Notes: generated from the sequence alone by a model not told the origin. A stretch of DNA of 64,000 nt from Palaemon carinicauda (GCF_036898095.1 NC_090746.1:55495852-55559851); one strand, 5' to 3'. Shown: positions 31,485-44,148, numbered from the stretch's first letter. Translations and numbers: made by a program.

Positions 31485-32480
31485 TTGTAGAGTAATTTGT
31501 ATTTTTCCTTTTTCCTAATAATACAAACCCAAGTTCCAGAAAAGCTGGAATGGCCGTTAAAATCTAACAAGGTAGTTATAACTATCAGCAGGTGACCGGG
31601 GAAGCTAGAGGTGGGAGGATTAACTTGAAGGAAAAAGTTATTAAAATACAAATTACTTTATAAATTTTTTGGTGTTGGGATAGAGGAGGGCACACATCTC
31701 CTCCGCCAGAATATATGGCTGCTTCGCCTTTACGTTACGGCCAAAGCCACCAACCCAGGTCTTGAGGGTCGTAAGGGAAGCACTATTGATGGCTTGAGAG
31801 ACCAAAAATAGCCTAAATAAAATTCAATAATCATGCTAAAACACTGTATAAGATGTCTAGAGCCAAATAAATGAGACTACAATTAGTATGAGGAACTAAT
31901 TGAAAGTCGTAAACAACAAAGAGATCGGGAGGTAGCGACACCAAAATGGCTGCCAAAGATACCTGTAAGGGAAGGCATCACATAAAGCCGCTAAGGCTAA
32001 AATTAACAATATTATTAATTTAACGAGTGTGTCTACCTAGAATTATCAAAATAGACAAATATAATACTCAACTTGGGAGCAGGGATCTCCAAAACGTATG
32101 ACATTCAAAACACAGAAACACAAAAGCTATGAAAACAAACAAGTCTGGATATCAGTGGTGCTAGAAAGGAATTAGGGAAGAAGCGTGGGTAGTGGTAGGG
32201 GTGGGGGAGGGTAGTTGTAGTACAAGGCAGTAGACGGATGTAGAACGGCACTTTGTAGTATCGGGGGATATTGAGGAAGGAGAGGACTAATTGGTAAGGG
32301 ACCTCTGGTAGTGGTTCTAACAAGCACCAGTTATTATACCGACACTGTTAGAGTGAGCGAGCTGGGTTTATTCCTGGCATTCCATGCAACTTTTTTCTCT
32401 GGTATATTTAGCAGTATTTATACATTAGAAATGGTGCTATAAGGAGCATTTCACTGGGCGACACAGGTCTCTTTAGCTAT
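31485..32480 (-). mobile_element. Deleted DIRS relic with mixed ends
   Basis: The left end (gtaatttgtatttttcc ... aatacaaaccc) resembles the family-4 terminus, and an inverted copy with an ICR-like aatacaaattactttataaa follows near 31650. From about 31670 the sequence instead resembles the gag 5' part of family 2 on the minus strand (GGFG.NVK-type block near 31740). The right end (tttttctctggtatatttagcag ... tttcactgggcgacacaggt) is a decayed family-2 terminus. RT and recombinase are missing. Confidence 0.55.
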
Positions 32481-33270
32481 GGTAAGCATCTCTTCTAGGA
32501 GAAGGACACTCCAAAATCAAACCACTGTTCTCTAGTCTTGGTTAGTGCCATAGCCTCTGTACCATGGCCTTCCACTGTCTTGGGTTAGAGTTCTCTTGCT
32601 TGAGGGTACACTCGAGCACACTCTTCTTTCTTATTTCTCTTCCTCTTGTTTTGTTAAAGTTTTTATAGTTTATATAGGAGATATTTATTGTTGTTACTCT
32701 TCTTAAGATATTTTATTTTCCTTTTTTCCTTTCCTCACTGAGCTATTTTCCCTGTTGGAGCCTACACACACACTGAATAGTCTGGCCTATTCTTTACATA
32801 TTCTCCTTTGTCCTCATACACCTGACAACACAGATTACCAAACAATTCTTCTTCACTCAAGGGGTTACTGCACAGTAATTGTTCAGTGGCCACTTTCCTC
32901 TTGGTAAGGGTAGAAGAGACTCTTTAGCTATGGTAAGCAGCTCTTCTAGGAGGACACTCCAAAATCAAACCACTGTTCTCTAGTCTTGGTTAGTGCCATA
33001 GCCTCTGTACCATGGCCTTCCACTGTCTTGGGTTAGAGTTCTCTTGCTTGAGGGTACACTCGAGCACACTCTTCTTTCTTATTTCTCTTCCTCTTATTTT
33101 GTTAAAGTTTTTATAGTTTATATAGGAGATATTTGTTGTTGTTACTCTTCTTAAGATATTTTATTTTCCTTTTTTCCTTTCCTCACTGAGCTATTTTCCC
33201 TGTTGGAGCCCCTGGGCTTATAGCATCCTGCTTTTCCAGCTAGGGTTGTAGCTTAGTAAGTAATAATAAT
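32470..33270 (+). repeat. Tandem partial LINE 3' ends
   Basis: A segment of about 290 bp beginning ctctttagctatggtaagc occurs at 32470-32763 and again at 32920-33213 with few differences. The second copy continues into a tail with gggttgtagcttagtaagt and a short (TAA)n run. The tail type is that of a LINE 3' untranslated region I recall from decapod genomes. It probably belongs to the same LINE as the RT fragment inside 4a. Confidence 0.7.
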
Positions 33271-35577
33271 AATAATAATTAGGCCCATACTAAGAGTACT
33301 GTAAATGGTAATCGGCCAGAAAAGAACCTATATCTTCGTATATGATATGTTGCCTGTTGTATAAACATTAAGAAATGAGTTTGCATATATTCTATCCATC
33401 CTCTCCCTTGTCTGGGAGGATGGGGGAGATACTTCTTAACAGACTTTGTGAAAATTGCCCACCCAATCTTGAACTGTTACCCATAGATATATTTTTCTTT
33501 GATTTAATATTAATTATTAATTTTCAATTTTAAACAAAGTGATTTTTAGGAAATATGTTTAATGATTTTAATTGTGATATATGCTGAGGAACTATTATAG
33601 ACCCTGTAATTTCATGGACTACATTGAGTATAAAATACTGTAAATATCCCGATATGTATAATAGATCATGTTAACAGGTAATTATGTTTATTGTAATTTT
33701 TAATGTAGAATTTGTGGTTAATAAAGATCTATCTATCTATCTGATAAGGAAGGTTACTCGGTTATGAAGCTCTTCGGTTATGAAGCTAACATGCATCAGA
33801 TATCAAATCCAACTCAGCAGCCATGACTGCTGCACCCCTAAGAGATGGGGAAGAAAGAGGGGTAGATCAGGCATTTTATCTTTCAATGTACACTAAGGTA
33901 AAAACTGCTAACTTTGGCCAAAGTGTAATTTTTTCTTGAGAGATCTATTCTGGTTACATCCTGAAGAGCAGCCACCAAAGAACTAAGGGTAAAGTCACCT
34001 CCAGGACTTGAGGTATACTGCCACAAGTAATGGATAGTGAAGGAAATTGTATCAGCAGACTCCTGTCTAAATACCTAAGCCACTAACAGGTTCTTCCTGA
34101 GTGCTAAGGACGACCTGATATCACTAAATTTTTAGACCCTTGCCCAAATTGAATCCCCAATTCCTTCGCTGGTGGGTATAAGTAACTAATGAATGGTATC
34201 TTTAATATCTTTCTCTTTATCCTGCTGGTGCAAAGAAAAATCTTAGAAGCTCATGGCCACAGTTGAGTCCTCTTCAAGACAGCACCAAAGACAGAGAAGC
34301 CATTCACTTTGATGCCCTCTGGATGCCTCCTGAGAAGAGATGGAAAAGGACTCAGCCTGGTATCATGGGCAGCTGGGTCTTGGCCACAAAACAGGAACAA
34401 GCAAAAGAGACCCATTCTTCAGAATGACTAGTGACATAAAAGATGTTATAAGCTTGCCAATTCACTTTTCCAAACCTAGGGGCAAAACTGAGTAGAGAAT
34501 CAGATCTTTGTCTGACGCTCATTTCAAAGGCTTGAATAGAGTAGCCTAAAAAACTTGATGGTCACATGGGACTCCGGCTCCAGAGGAACCGGTGAGGGAA
34601 AGACAGCTTGAAGCTCCTCATGAACACAGGCAGTTCCCGTAAGGAGAAAGGTCTAAGCCTATTAGAAGACCTGGCTGAAGGCTGGGAGATACCCTTTTGC
34701 CATAGACTGAGAGGAACATTTTTTGGCAAAGGAAGGCAAGAAAAACAGCTATTACATGCAGAAGCTCCGACCAGAGAAGTATCCTTTTTATGATACTAAT
34801 TGCAAGCGATGGCACCTCAACAAAGAGCATCAGCAAATCTGGATTCCATTAGGTGTGTGGTTACATGGGAGCCACCAGTGTTACCCTGAGACTATTTTTA
34901 AAATTACTGAAATAAGGAGAGCCAAATTAACAGAGATTGTGAAACCATTGCTAACCAATCAGCTAAAAGCAAAGGTCATGCCATAGCAGTGGGTGGAGCT
35001 TCTGACTGCAAAAGTAGATGATTATGGCAATAGTAATAAAGCATCCAAAATTGTTAATGAGCCAAGAATCATTCGTTGAAAAACCTTTGCCAATATTCAG
35101 GAAAACAACAAAGTTTATCAATACATCTTGATCACAAATTTAATGAAACAACACATACAATACTGTAGAAATTTGTGATAAACCAGCAGTGAAAAATCTC
35201 ACTCGGTATGATGATAGCACCTGAAAATGTTAATTATGTGATGAAAAACTTTCACCAAAGTACCAAATGAAATGGAGAGGAATCCAAAAAATCAAGTAAT
35301 AGGAAAACCTTGCAAGCTATGAACAGGTTCTTAGATATACAGTGAGTGATCCAGTTTACCTTTGGTAGGCCGTAAAATTGGTTGGGCAGAGGCCATATAC
35401 CAAGAGGAAGCCCTAAAATGGAGGAGTCCCTTGCATTTTCAAACTCACAAATGGGCTATGTATGAGTAACAGGTCTGAAGCAAAGTAAATTAGGGTTCAC
35501 ATTTATTTGTTGTTACACATGGCTATAAATAAACTCATATATCACTTAGAACTAAAACATTATTCCATTAAGCTCAC
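33271..35577. other. Host intron with possible unassigned coding relic
   Basis: This is AT-rich intron at both ends. Between about 33900 and 35000 the composition looks more coding-like. Short minus-strand stretches are open for about 50 codons, but I could not assign them to any family. A short plus-strand open frame at 34723-34986 also matches nothing I know. No terminal repeats were found. Confidence 0.4.
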
Positions 35578-35647
35578 CATCTAAACGTGTATCTGGACCG
35601 GTATGAATCATTCGAGCTCCGTGAGGTCCTTCAAGTAAGGTTTCCAC
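35578..35647 (-). CDS. Host gene, small coding exon
   Basis: This is a 70-nt exon. It is preceded by a T-rich tract and TTTAG, and followed by the donor GTGAGC. It starts in phase 0, which matches the complete codon ending the upstream exon at 58755, and leaves one base over for the next exon. It encodes a short stretch beginning VETLLEGPHGAR. It is too short to show a domain. The call rests on consensus splice sites and exact phase matching on both sides. Unlike the flanking introns, the stretch around this exon (33.3-36.9 kb) has no large DIRS element. Confidence 0.75.
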
Positions 35648-36910
35648 CTAAATAAAAAAAGCTGAGTGTTAGGTTACCCCCAAAATATTTCCCAAAATAT
35701 TATTAAAGTCTACACAAGTTTAATTCTTAAATTCCATTTAATTGAGTTTTGAGTTTTAGCTGAAGTCCTTTTACCAGTCTCGTTGTAAAAAATATACAGT
35801 ACAGTAGCATTTACATACTTTGCCTTGCTAAGTTTTTGTTAAGGCTTATCATCAATCAAATCACCCAATGGAATCTTGACCATTGACACTCTTAGGCCCA
35901 TTTTTTGCATGATGAATCTGATAAGATTACAGTTTTTCTTACTGAATTCTATTTCCTAGAATATATTTTTATATGTAATACAGTATAGTATGTCCGAATT
36001 ATAATTTTCATGAAAATAACATTCTTTCCCTTTAATGCCTAATAAAAGTTTGTAACCTTGTTAACAGGAAGAACTAGAAAAATAATTTAAACAGTAAATT
36101 TTAATTCAAAGCAAGTGTTTAGCGAGGATCATTTACTAAACACCGAGAATATATTAAAACTTCAACTAAGCAGACACAATAATCATGTAAAACAATTGCT
36201 AATTATTTATAGCATGATGAATATAATTGCAGTCATAATGTTTAAATAAGTTTAATACCCTATATTGATTTTGATAACAATAGTAATATGAAAGAGTATA
36301 GATTTTCTTTCCGCATCTCCAGCTGTGCATTGCATTTGGACTTTTACTCCCAAATTATTCCCTTAGTTCTCTTCCTACCTACATGTCTGACTTCTTCCAT
36401 TATACCTTGTTTCACTTACAGTACTACCTGCTTTTCAAACCTAAGATTCCTACAGATGGCTTAAGGGCATAGCAATATTTTTCTTTAATCATCCACTGCA
36501 AATTAATTTCCCTAATACTGTATAATGCTAGTTATGAAGTCATTTTGAAGTCAAGTACTTTTACTTTATTGTAGTACATTCAAAACTGGACAACAAAAAG
36601 TTAATCGTAAATTTACATGAAATTTAAGATCATTAGAATTTCAAGGGCTGAAAACTTATATTACTGTAAATAATGTAATCAGAATTCCAAAATTTAAATA
36701 ACAAAATCTTTGGGCTTCTCTTATTAGAGTATAGAAAGGACGTAATTGGCCGGCCAAAATATTTAACCCCTTGAACACCATTGAATGTATTCTGCGTCCA
36801 GATATTTCTTACTTCTTTCGGCACCATTGGACCTATTTTATGTCAAGTAATTATAATTTTATTTCTCTTATATAACTTATGTATATGAAAATTTAACAAA
36901 ATATGTAAAA
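35648..36910. other. Host intron, no feature seen
   Basis: This is AT-rich sequence between the 70-nt exon and element 4a. I see no gene, repeat or element end in it. Confidence 0.55.
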
Positions 36911-36949
36911 ATGATAAATTTGTAAGTAATTTGAATTTTTCCTTGCTTA

Positions 36950-37113
36950 CAAACCTGGAGCTATTTATAGGGGATTACCTTTCGGCAAAGCTGAAAGACG
37001 AGCCAAGAACAATTTTTAGCGAGGGGTAACCATCCATCCCGCTAGTTAGCGGGTGGGATAGACCAGCTACCCCGCTCACTCACACACCTGGGTTGAGTAA
37101 CCACTTTGCTTTA
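36950..37113. repeat. Inverted terminal repeat, left arm of 4a
   Basis: It pairs with 44149-44312 with clear but imperfect identity. Landmarks are gctgaaagacga, aagaacaatttttagc and gtaaccactttgcttt. Confidence 0.82.
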
Positions 37114-37156
37114 TGGCATAACTTCTTGGGGAATAAGGCTGGCGGGCCAATTTGTA

Positions 37157-37258
37157 TAAATAGCTCCAGGTTTGTATGTTAGGAAAAATACAAATTATTT
37201 ATAAATTTGTCATTCGTTCCGTCACCAATACAAACCCTCCACTATCTATAGGGGATGA
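37157..37258. repeat. Internal complementary region (ICR) of 4a
   Basis: The left half (aggtttgtatgttaggaaaa ...) reverse-complements the left end. The right half (ttccgtcaccaatacaaacc ...) reverse-complements the right end. The central part aatttgtcattcgttccg represents the circle junction. Confidence 0.75.
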
Positions 37259-37744
37259 CTTAGCTCTTAGGTGGGAGGAAGTCTTCACCAACTGGGTTTG
37301 GCATTTGACCCAGGGTTCTCTCTCCTTCGATATGGATCGAAGGTAGTAGGAACCCTACCCTTGCTAAGAAACTGGTGCTATGCACCTTTAGCGGCCAGCA
37401 TAGGCTGTGCGTTCGTGATACTAGCAATGTGGCTGCTTTAGTAATAGGATCTCGAGTCATAAGAATTTGAGAGTACTGAGACTTTACCCAATAGCCACCC
37501 TCGCAGGGGTTTTGGGGAGGCAACAAGTATTTCTATACTTAGGATACACAAGTGAAATGAATCTTACCTGGAAAGAGGTGAGGTTAGCTGTGCTGAGGAC
37601 CATGGTGCTGAGTTCCCCAATGGGGGAGAAGGTGAAAGGAAGAAAGAGGCTAGTCATTCTTAATCATTCACCCCAGACTAACCTGGGTAACCTCAACCTT
37701 CTGCTACTATCAAGGAGCTTGAGGTGTTTTAGACCACTTGTTGT

Positions 37745-38590
37745 GCAGCCACCATCAATGGAGAATGTATCCATGTTCCTGTGGGTTACATCTTGCAGAT
37801 AGTGGGCGGTGAAGGTCGTCTGATGCTTCCATACGCCTGCTTGCAGTACCTATGCCACAGAGTAGTTTTCCTTGAATGCTATGGACGTTGCAATGCCCCT
37901 GACGTCATACGCTCTGGGTCGTTTTTGAGGAGGAGGGCCGAAATGGAGTAGAGAGTCAATGACCCTACGGATTCAGGAGGAAATAGTATTCCTCGTGACA
38001 TTCTTCGTGCTGACAAACAGGGCTGTCACACGGCATTGAGCTGCTGCTGTTCTCTTTAGGTAACACCTTAGACTCCTCACTGGACAAAGTACCAGTTGGT
38101 TTGGATCTTAGGTCACAGAACGTACTCTCTCTATCCTGAATGTGCTGAACCTAGAATCCAGCACACATGAATTTTGAGTCTTAGCAATAAACTCAGGGAC
38201 GAAGCTGAGAATTACTTCACCCCATCTCCTAGAGTGGGAGACGTTAAAAGATAGACCATGCAGCTCACCAACTCTTTTGGTCGAAGCCAAAGCAAGTAGG
38301 AATACTGTCTTCCATGTCAGGTGGCGATCTATTGCCTGGCGAAATGGTTCATAGGGAAGACCCTTCAGAGACTGAAGGACCTGAAACACATTCCTAGGAA
38401 GTCTAAGCTCCGCCTAAGGAAAGTTCAGTGGAGGAAATATCTATCCCTTTCAGTTTAAAGGCGAGACTCAAGGCTGAACGGTAGCCTTTGAGAGCTGAAA
38501 CCGAGAGAAGCATTTCTTCTCGAAAGTGTACAAAGAACTCCACTATTGTTGGAATAGAGGCATCGAGGGGAGTGATACCTCTTCAAAAAC
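37745..38590 (-). pseudogene. Tyrosine recombinase of 4a, catalytic His lost
   Basis: This is similar throughout to the open recombinase of 4b. KRVGELHGLS retains the first catalytic Arg. The box that reads HDVR in 4b reads YDVR here (near 37900), so the catalytic His codon has changed to Tyr. The VWKHQTTFTAHYLQDV block with the nucleophile Tyr is still present. Frame changes and a stop break the gene upstream of 38108 and around 38400. Confidence 0.8.
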
Positions 38591-39345
38591 ACCAGCCACA
38601 GCAAACAGACCACTTCGCCTGATAGATTGACGCTGAAGAGCGTCTGAGGTGTCCAGCCATTCTTTCCACAACTCGTTGCGATAAGACTCTCTGTGTGAGA
38701 AGGTGCTGGAAAGTCTCCAGGCGGGTAGTCGAAGTGAAGCTACGGCTTTGTGGTAGATGTTGGCATGTGGCTGTTTTAGCAAATTGTGACGTGGAGGAAG
38801 TTCCCTTGGGATCTCTGTGAGGAGCTGCAGAAGGTCCGGTAACCATTCTGCTTGATGCCATAGTGGAGCTATTAGGGTCATTGATAAGCTCTTGCTTATT
38901 CTGACCTTGTTGAGGACTTTTCTCATCAGACAGAACGGGGGAAATGCATACGCGTCTATGTATTCCCACAGTTGTTGGAATGCATCTTGCCAAAGAGCCT
39001 GGAGATCTGGGACTGGGGAACAGTACAGCGGGAGCCTGGAATTCAGGGCCATTGTGAACAGGTCCACAGTCGCGGAACACCACAAAATTAGGACTTTGTT
39101 GGCTACTAGATGATCCAAAGACCACTCTGCTCAGACTGTCCATGAAAACATTCTGTTTGCCAAGAATGAAGCGAGCTGATAGAGTTACTGAGTTGTCTTC
39201 TGCCCATTTGAGTATCTCTACTGCTAGATGGCACAGCGGGTGCTAAAAGGTACCGCCTTATTTGTTCAGGTAAGCTACTATCATGGTGTTGTCGCTCATC
39301 AATACCACGGAGTGCCCCGCCAGGAACTAGTGAAACACATTAGGT
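38543..39345 (-). pseudogene. RNase H / MT-like remnant of 4a
   Basis: A frame of about 190 codons (39118-38543) carries the methyltransferase-like module: TVDLFTM, YAFPPF and LTLIAPLWHQAEW blocks. Upstream, near 39280, an RNase H block with SDNT is readable and is soon followed by a stop (LNK then stop). RT itself is absent because the LINE insertion and a deletion replace it. Confidence 0.78.
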
Positions 39346-39900
39346 CTGTGTCTTCTTCAATTGCCCAAAAAATTGGCTCACTGAGAAAGTTTTTCAAGAT
39401 TTTTGGTGATCAATCTATTCTGAATAAGTGTTAATTCTTTCATTTTACCTTGTTTCGAGTATTGTTCTCCTGTCTGGTCTTCAGCTGCTGATTCTCATCG
39501 TAATTTGTTGGACAGGAACTTACGGTCTAGTAAATTTCTTATTCCTGATCTAGATATTAATCTCTGGCACCGTCGTTCAATTAGTTCTTTATGCATGTTG
39601 CATAAGATTTTTTATAATTCTGACCATCCTTTACTTTCAGCTCTTCCCAGAAAGTTCCATCCTGTTCGTAATACTAGGTATGTAGTTAATTTTAAGTCAG
39701 GCCTTCTCCATCATGAAGCTCAATACTGCACAGTACTCTAGAAGTTTTATTCCAGCTGTGACCAAGTTGTGGAATGATCTTTCTTATCAGTTAGTTGAAT
39801 CAGTAGAACTTCAAAAGTTCAAACTCGTAATAAAAGTTTTTTTATGTTGAACAGGCTTACGTAAGTCCTTTTATAGTTATATATGAAATATCTGTTTTTA
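39345..39900 (+). mobile_element. LINE 3' end (RT C-terminal part) inside 4a
   Basis: Plus-strand frames read KIGSLRKFF, then (after a frame change) FEYCSPVWSSAADSH, LLDRNLRS, LWHRRSISSLCMLHKI and later IPAVTKLWNDLS. This is the usual C-terminal region of a jockey/CR1-type LINE RT. It is truncated at its 5' end and frameshifted, and is opposite in orientation to the host gene. It lies at the RNase H/RT position of 4a. Confidence 0.82.
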
Positions 39901-42900
39901 TGTTTTTAAATATTTTAATTGTCCTTTGCGGATCCCTTCGCATAGGAGTTCATTGGGACTGGATCCCGAGTTAGTGGAGGGAGAGATGCTATAGTCTGAA
40001 CTAATCACATTGACTGTCCGGGCATCGACCCTGTGGAAATGCCACCTCAGCCAGCAGCTTTGCAGGCATCCCCCCACAGGTGGATATGTGGAAGGATTGC
40101 CCTTCCTAGCGGAATCAGCCTTGGCCAGATCCCCTCTTTCTCTTCCCTCCACGGAAGGACTTCTTAGACACTTTAGGACTCAGCTGTTTAGGGTCCCTAG
40201 CCCTATTTGTCAGCAGTTTGAAAGCTGGTCGTTTCCTTTGTGGCTGATGTTAAGGCTTTTAGGATGAGGGAGTAATGGTTAGACTTCCTCCATCTCTCAG
40301 CTACTCGCTCGACATCCTCTGGTTCGAATGAGGAACTTACCCCGAAGGGGGAGTTCGTTGTTGATGGAATTTTTGGATGACTGAGTCCTTTCTCTTCAGG
40401 ATGGGGTTGGCCCAAAGGTTAACCACCTAATGGGAGAGGAATTCTAGTACCCCGGTGCCGGACAAAAGGAAAGTTTCCATCGACTTACTTATGGACTCAC
40501 AAGACCAGTGCTGAGACTGGGTCAGTTATCCCACTGATCCCAACCAGAAATCAAGCCAAGACGCTGCCTGCATGGTACACCTTGCGACCTTTTCCTGGTT
40601 AAGGATCTCAGAATCCAAGAACAAGACAAAGTCCCACTAGTTTCTCAAGGGGCGTACCCTTCAAGAGTGACTCAATAGAATGATCCTGAGGCAAGATAGC
40701 TAGTTCATTTAAGATCTCATAATACCTCTTTTGCTACACATAAGGCGGTGGAAGGAGTTTATTGGGAGCATTGGCGCAAAGAGAAGAGAACAAAGCAGTG
40801 GCCTGGGCCACCGCCTTCTGTTTGGCACTCCTCAACCCCTTTAACCAGGGCAAAGCTGCACTGGCCCCCGGGGGTCTATAATTGCCGTATACCTGGCCAA
40901 GGACAGTGTCCTTGCCTCAAGAGGGGCCTACCGATAGATCTGGCAGCCCATTGATGGTACAAATGCAGGCTATAACCTGCCAGAAGGTGCTCCGTCTCTT
41001 TTTGCTCTGCTTTTGTATGCTTAGGGCTAGTGGCAGTTGGCAAAAGATCGTCCTCATGATCAGTTTGCTCATCCACCTCCGAGCTCTCAACCATAGGAGC
41101 ATGGGGTGGGTCGATGTCGTCACTGGGATCGACCATTAACGGGGGCAACTCCTGTTGGTGTGTTAGGAAAGATCTCTCTCTGCCACTGTAACCGAGTGGT
41201 TGGAGCTCTGACCGAGGACTTAGGAACGGTAAGTAAGTCCTTTGGTTGTCTGCGCTGAGGCAGGAGTTCCTCCATTAGAGTAGGCCTTGCGACTTCCTCT
41301 GTCCTGCGAGGGCACTATTCCTTTACAGGAGGAAGAACCAAGTCAAACACTGGTGGAGGGCGAGACTCCCTAGGAATCACCTCAATCGGAGTGAGACGGA
41401 AGGAGTCCGTAAAGGAGATTGCTTGTCCTCCTTGGGAGGATGGTTTGATCCTTTTCCTGAGGAACCCTGAACTGCAGGGGACTCCCTTAGGATTCTGAAG
41501 TGCTCTCTTCCAGTGGTCTTTTAAGAGGAAAGATAGGTTTATCCCTCCGAGGAGCTTCTGCAAAAGCAGATTCCTCAGGGTTACTCCTGGGATCACTAGG
41601 AGGAGAGGCACCTGGAAGGAGAGCTACTGCAGTCAGCCATAAGGGGTTGTGAGCTCCCAATATTCTCGGAGAGGGATCCTTGGAGCGGCATGGAACCTTA
41701 GGCTTAGAAAACTAAAAAGATTTCTTAGCACCTCTTACAGGCAGAATTGGTACTGGCCTTTCCCTTGGGGGAGGAACTGGGTGTCGGAACCTCTGACAGG
41801 GTAGCGAAGGCTGTCTTGGGGCAAGTAGAGGCTCATGAGCAGTAAGGTTTCCCTGTGCAGGGATACTTCTTGCTGCCAAGAAAGGTGACGGAATCTTGTC
41901 CAGGGATGAGGCAGGCGCAGTCGGTAAAAACTGAACTAAAAGGTAAGTGACGAGGCAGATCGCATGAAGGTGGAAAACCACAATCAACTGTTTCGTCACT
42001 CAATGTTCCGTCACGCGATGCTATTCTGCCACGCGTGGCAACACTAGAATGAGCATAAACTCGATGACCAAACCCGGGGGAGAGGGTTCAGTCCTAGATC
42101 ATGACAAATCTAGGTCGTGCGAACCGTAAGAATTGGCGCGACGAGAACCCATGAGTTCTACATCATGGAAGGTAAGATTTTTACCAAAAACCATGTCACG
42201 CCAGCCCGAAGGGTTCGTGCGACGAGGGCCATGAGGATTACGAGAGCCCGGAGGTTCAGCGTAATCGATGAAACAAGAGTCCGAAGGCTAAGCATGACGC
42301 CAGTCACGAGAGACCAAGGGCTCAGCGTGACGAGGGAGAAACTCTGAGTTACGAGAGCTACAAGGCTCGTTGTAACCAGGGTTACGAAGCCCAAAGGCTC
42401 AGTGCAACACCGGTCAGAAGAGCCCGAAGGCACAACGTGATGCAAGTCCCGAGAGCCTGAAGGTTCAGCGTGATGTAGATCACAAGAGCCCAAAGGCTCA
42501 GTGACCAGGGTTGCGAGAGCTCGAAGGTTTCATGCAACGGGAGACAAAAGACTCCGGGTTACGAGAGTCCGAAGGTTCTGTGTAACCAATGGCACGAGAG
42601 TTCACAAGCCCTACGTTCCCTGCGACACGAAAGCCCGAAGATTCAACATGACGCGGATTACTAGAACCCGAAGGAACTATGAGAGCCCAAAGGTTCAGCG
42701 CAACAAGAAACCGAAGGTTCCTGGTCACGAGAACCCGAGAGTTCAGTGAAACCTGGGTTGCGAAAGCCCGAAGGCTCAGCGCAACTGAAACCCAAAAATT
42801 CTGGGCCACAAGAACCCGAAGGCTCAACGTGACTAGGACCCGAAAGTCCCTGGTTGCGAGAACCCCAAAGGAACACCGAAACCAGAACCCGAAGGTTTGG

Positions 42901-44066
42901 TGTCTCGTAAACCCAAAGGCTTAACGAAATGAGGACCCGAAGGCCCCAGGTTACGGGAACCTGAAGGAATATCGCAACCAGAACCTGAGGGTTCAGTGTC
43001 TCACAAACCCGAAGGCTTAACGAAATGAGGAACTGAAGGTTCAAAGTTACGGGAACCCGAAGGAACATGGCAACAGAAGTCCGAAGCTAGATCGTCACAA
43101 GACCCCAAAGGGAGATCGTGGATTGAACTTTGGAGGTTCAAAAAGGCGTCTCCTCACTGCAGGAGGAGGAGCACGACCTGGATGGAGAGATGTCAGAAAC
43201 CCATCCACCCGACGAACACCCGAAGGGGAACGTCTAGCAGTAACTACATGAGGGGTAGACTTTTCAAGACGCTTTCTCTTCCGAGGGAGAACATCACCTA
43301 GGACTGAGCCCTGCCCTCACCCTTGGGGGAGAATTGTAAGCGTAAGACTGCTGTAGTACGGTTTTTTCTCGCGAGCGAGAGGTGTTCCCCCAAAGGGAAA
43401 ACAAGCTTTGGACTTTGTTCCTTCACCGCCCCTAGTGAAGTTACATTGTCCTCAGCTTCGGGTGACCAAAAGTCTGACCGATGGACAGCTGCGTCTGCGC
43501 CCGAGGTAGTAGCATAGACTTCCAAAGGCGACGAGAGCCTCCACTCAGCACCCAACTGAAGGAGTCCAAACAGGACATCCTTAGAAGGGGGACCATCCAC
43601 GCCCAGTGATGGCCAGAAAGACATGAGATCAGTAATAGAGCAGGCGCTCTCTGGAGGACAGGGCCGGACCGAATCGCTAGGGAAGTCGGGACCGTCCTGA
43701 GGCATACGGAGTTGACCCAGAGTAACATGGGCTGCGCTTCTACTCGGCCGTTCCTCAGAAGAGACAAGCGGAGGAGCAGCTCCGAGAAGAGGTTGGGGGG
43801 GGGGAAGAAGAAGACCGTGATTTCTTCGACTTCGAGGAAGACCATTTAGCCTTCTTCTTCTTCCCTCGCCCGAACCTCTTTCACTTGGAGGCAAACCACT
43901 CCCTACACTCACTACAGGTGTCATCCCATGAACACTTTCGGCCCTGGCAAGTAGGACACAACAGGTGGGGGTCCGTCTCTAGGGAGGACATGAAGACACC
44001 GCATGTACGGCGTTCGGGACCAGGACACGTTCGTATTGCAGGACTGCAATCACTCAAACACACGCA
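39901..44066 (-). pseudogene. Gag region of 4a, decayed
   Basis: The N-terminal motif is preserved just left of a strong acceptor (CTTTTTCTTTTTCTTTCCAG, exon from 44066): H-x2-C-x2-C-x4-C-x5-C-x2-C, the same spacing as in family 1. It is followed by a stop and frame changes. A Ser/Pro-rich part (43298-43924) comes next, then a long expanded repeat (42117-43100), then decayed C-terminal gag (39900-41600). The reading frame is lost in many places. Confidence 0.65.
42117..43100. repeat. Expanded degenerate repeat in 4a gag
   Basis: For nearly 1 kb, units of roughly 20-40 bp recur around a core close to cgagagcccgaaggttcagcg, about 30 degenerate copies. On the gag strand they read as EPSGSR-like peptides. 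The unit length varies, so this is an old coding minisatellite and not a fixed array. Confidence 0.82.
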
Positions 44067-44148
44067 CTGGAAAGAAAAAGAAAAAGTATTATAATGGCAA
44101 CTCAAACGGGAGAGAGCGGCAGTATGACCGATATCCACCAAACCAAAA

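Noticed and set aside
42117..43100. Repeat array as a CRISPR
   Set aside because: Units vary in length and sequence, lie inside a gag remnant and the genome is animal.
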